Of a DNA stretch of 57,630 nucleotides, positions 54,728 to 57,630 are shown in pieces. The position numbers and the translations under genes are program-made. The notes beneath the pieces were generated by a model that worked only from the letters and a program-made list of their open reading frames with translations, did not search any database and was not told the DNA's origin. Each line of letters opens with the position of its first letter. Position 1 is the first letter of the stretch. The DNA comes from an uncultured Eubacteriales bacterium (GTDB lineage Bacteria; Bacillota; Clostridia; Christensenellales; Aristaeellaceae): positions 1 through 57,630 of the forward strand of contig CACYTF010000029.1 of the NCBI GenBank assembly GCA_902777335.1. Reading direction: 5' to 3'.

Positions 54728-56800
54728 GTGGCGAGAACGCATTCACTGGATCATGTACGAAATATCGGCATCATGGCGCACATCGATGCCGGCAAGACGA
54801 CCACTTCCGAGCGCATACTGTACTACACGGGGCGCACGCACCGCATCGGCGAGGTCCACGAGGGCATGGCCACCATGGACTGGATGGTGCAGGAACAGGA
54901 GCGTGGCATCACCATCACGTCCGCCGCGACGTCCTGTGAATGGCGCGGGCACCAGATCAACCTGATCGACACGCCCGGCCACGTCGATTTCACCGTGGAG
55001 GTCGAGCGCTCGCTGCGCGTGCTGGACGGCGCGGTCTCCGTGTTCTGCGCCAAGGGCGGCGTGGAGCCCCAGTCGGAGACGGTGTGGCGCCAGGCCACCA
55101 AGTATCACGTGCCGCGCCTGGCCTACGTGAACAAGATGGACATCACCGGCGCCGATTTCTTCCGCGTGGTGGACATGATGAAGGAGCGCCTGCAGGCCAA
55201 CGCCATACCGATCCAGCTGCCCATCGGCAAGGAAGCCGACTTCGTGGGCCTGGTGGACCTGGTCAAGATGAAGGCCGAGATCTACGTGGACGAGATGGGC
55301 ACCACCATGGACGAGACGGACATTCCCGCCGACCTGGTGGAGCAGGCTCAGGAGTACCGCGAGAAGATGGTCGAGGCCGCCGCCGAGTGCGACGACGAGC
55401 TGATGATGAAGTTCCTGGACGGCGGCGAGCTGACCCAGGAGGAGATCAAGCTCGGCCTGCGCAAGGGCACCATCGCCGGCAAGCTGAACCCGGTGCTCTG
55501 CGGCACTTCCTATCGCAACAAGGGCGTCCAGCCGCTGCTGGATGCGATCGTGGACTACCTGCCCTCGCCGCTGGACATCCCGCCGGTGAAGGGCACCCGC
55601 CCCGGCAAGGAGGGCGAGGTGGAGCGCGAGGCCGACGACGACGCGCCGTTCTCCGCGCTGGTGTTCAAGATCATGGCCGATCCCTTCGTGGGCAAGCTGG
55701 CCTTCGTGCGCGTGTATTCCGGCACGCTGAAGACGGGCAGCTACGTGTACAACTCCACCAAGGGCAAGCGGGAGCGCGTGGGCCGCATACTGCGCATGCA
55801 CGCCAACCACCGCGAGGAAATCGAGGAGATTCGCGCGGGCGACATCGCCGGCGTCGTGGGCCTGAAGGAGACCACCACCGGCGACACCATCTGCGTGGAG
55901 GGCAAGCCCATCATACTGGAGTCCATGGAGTTCCCGGACCCGGTCATCCGCGTGGCCATCGAGCCCAAGACCAAGGCCGGCCAGGACAAGCTGTCGCTGG
56001 CGCTGGTGCGCCTGGCGGAGGAGGACCCCACCTTCAAGACCTACACCGACGAGTCCACGGGCCAGACCATCATCGCCGGCATGGGCGAATTGCACCTGGA
56101 GATCATCGTGGACCGCCTGCTGCGCGAGTTCCGCGTGGAGGCCACCGTCGGCAAGCCCCAGGTGGCGTACCGCGAGTGCATCCGCAGGCGCTCCAAGGGC
56201 GAGGGCCGCTACGTCCGCCAGACCGGCGGCCACGGCCAGTTCGGCCACTGCGTGATCGAGATCTTCCCCAGGGAGCCCGGCAGCGGCTATGAGTTCAACA
56301 ACAAGATCATCGGCGGCGTGATTCCCAAGGAATTCATCCCCGCCATCGACCAGGGCATCCGCGAGGCGGCGCTCTCCGGCAGCATCGGCGGCTACGAGGT
56401 CATGGACTTCGGCGTGGACCTGCTGGACGGCAGCTACCACGAGGTGGACTCCAGCGAGCTGGCCTTCAAGATCGCCGGTTCCATGGCCTTCAAGGAGGCC
56501 CTACGCAAGGCCGACGCCGCGCTGATGGAGCCGATGATGAAGGTGGAGGTCGTGGTGCCCGAGGAGTACATGGGCGACGTGCTGGGCGACATCAGCGCCC
56601 GCCGCGGCCGCGTGACCGGCATGGACATGCACGCCGGCATGCACTCCATCGATGGCATCGTGCCGCTTTCCGAGATGTTCGGCTACGCCACGGACCTGCG
56701 CAGCAAGACCCAGGGCCGCGGCAACTACACCATGCAGTTTGCCCACTACGAGGAGGTCCCGCACAACATCGCGGACAAGATCCTGGGCAAGCACTTCTGA
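54728..56800 (+). CDS. fusA: Elongation factor G
   Basis: This 690-residue translocation GTPase has G1 [10 protein letters not shown]2 RGITI, G3 DTPGH and G4 NKMD, followed by the usual domains II to V. It ends in [16 protein letters not shown]. The start is GTG 54728 ([14 protein letters not shown]), matching the normal MARTHSLE start; an in-frame TTG two codons upstream is unlikely. Nothing unusual is seen in the sequence. Confidence 0.97.
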   Translation: MARTHSLDHVRNIGIMAHIDAGKTTTSERILYYTGRTHRIGEVHEGMATMDWMVQEQERGITITSAATSCEWRGHQINLIDTPGHVDFTVEVERSLRVLDGAVSVFCAKGGVEPQSETVWRQATKYHVPRLAYVNKMDITGADFFRVVDMMKERLQANAIPIQLPIGKEADFVGLVDLVKMKAEIYVDEMGTTMDETDIPADLVEQAQEYREKMVEAAAECDDELMMKFLDGGELTQEEIKLGLRKGTIAGKLNPVLCGTSYRNKGVQPLLDAIVDYLPSPLDIPPVKGTRPGKEGEVEREADDDAPFSALVFKIMADPFVGKLAFVRVYSGTLKTGSYVYNSTKGKRERVGRILRMHANHREEIEEIRAGDIAGVVGLKETTTGDTICVEGKPIILESMEFPDPVIRVAIEPKTKAGQDKLSLALVRLAEEDPTFKTYTDESTGQTIIAGMGELHLEIIVDRLLREFRVEATVGKPQVAYRECIRRRSKGEGRYVRQTGGHGQFGHCVIEIFPREPGSGYEFNNKIIGGVIPKEFIPAIDQGIREAALSGSIGGYEVMDFGVDLLDGSYHEVDSSELAFKIAGSMAFKEALRKADAALMEPMMKVEVVVPEEYMGDVLGDISARRGRVTGMDMHAGMHSIDGIVPLSEMFGYATDLRSKTQGRGNYTMQFAHYEEVPHNIADKILGKHF

Positions 56801-56829
56801 GAGAACAATCATATTGGAGGGATATGACT

Positions 56830-57630
<801 letters not shown>

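Overview
The window looks like a high-GC member of the Bacillota, probably an uncultured clostridium. Supporting signs are strong AGGAGG-type ribosome binding sites, many TTG/GTG starts, TTGACA-17-TATAAT promoters, the Firmicute-type str cluster (rplGB-rpsL-rpsG-fusA-tuf), CsbB/GtcA/YfhO-type envelope glycosylation genes, BspA-like and Big_2 surface proteins, and no outer-membrane genes. The species cannot be named from sequence alone. No rRNA, tRNA, CRISPR array, phage or complete insertion sequence was recognised.

Layout. (1) 176-11887, plus strand: one envelope-polymer operon. It holds a Wzm/Wzt-like exporter pair, a GlfT2-like galactofuranosyltransferase, a membrane-anchored beta-helix protein, an acyltransferase, a GtrB/GtrA/YfhO set for extracytoplasmic glycosylation, and an anchored esterase. 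It ends at a hairpin followed by 20 copies of a 7-bp repeat. (2) 12074-15755, minus strand: rpsB-tsf, a terminator, a DUF2975-like/HD-GYP gene, then pyrH. (3) 16047-18061: a family 2 glycosyltransferase and an ABC ATPase that meet at a scar where two genes were truncated at one breakpoint. (4) 18425-27174, plus strand: a BspA-like surface protein, then a secreted GH13 amylase, a GH29 fucosidase, a membrane-anchored Hsp70-like ATPase with a membrane partner, and a class I glutamine amidotransferase. (5) 27235-30346, minus strand: a CUT1 sugar importer (binding protein and two permeases, no ATPase), then a MATE exporter. (6) 32048-44248: a PfkB-like kinase, a circularly permuted phosphoglycerate mutase, five HAD-hydrolase paralogs, a LacI-type regulator and an AfuABC/Fbp-like ABC importer. 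(7) 44571-49357: a peptidoglycan-binding lipoprotein, a polytopic GT-C-like protein and an Ig-like surface protein. (8) 49437-53090: tgt, yajC and a secreted Big_2/caspase-fold protein. (9) 53161 to the end: rplGB-rpsL-rpsG-fusA-tuf, with tuf cut by the window edge.

How the parts fit. The first operon can make, export and decorate a wall polymer. The amylase, fucosidase and CUT1 importer suggest glycan feeding. The LacI-centred block is the most unusual region. Its ABC importer belongs to the family that includes sugar-phosphate (AfuABC) and aminoethylphosphonate carriers. It sits beside five HAD enzymes, a kinase and a rearranged phosphoglycerate mutase, and GGAAACGT operator-like sites lie in front of both arms. 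A phosphorylated-substrate uptake and processing locus is a reasonable inference, but it is not proven.

The strongest individual observations are the circular permutation of the phosphoglycerate mutase (32936-34495) and an in-frame 33-bp tandem duplication across the P-loop region of EF-Tu (56896-56961). The second must first be excluded as an assembly error.
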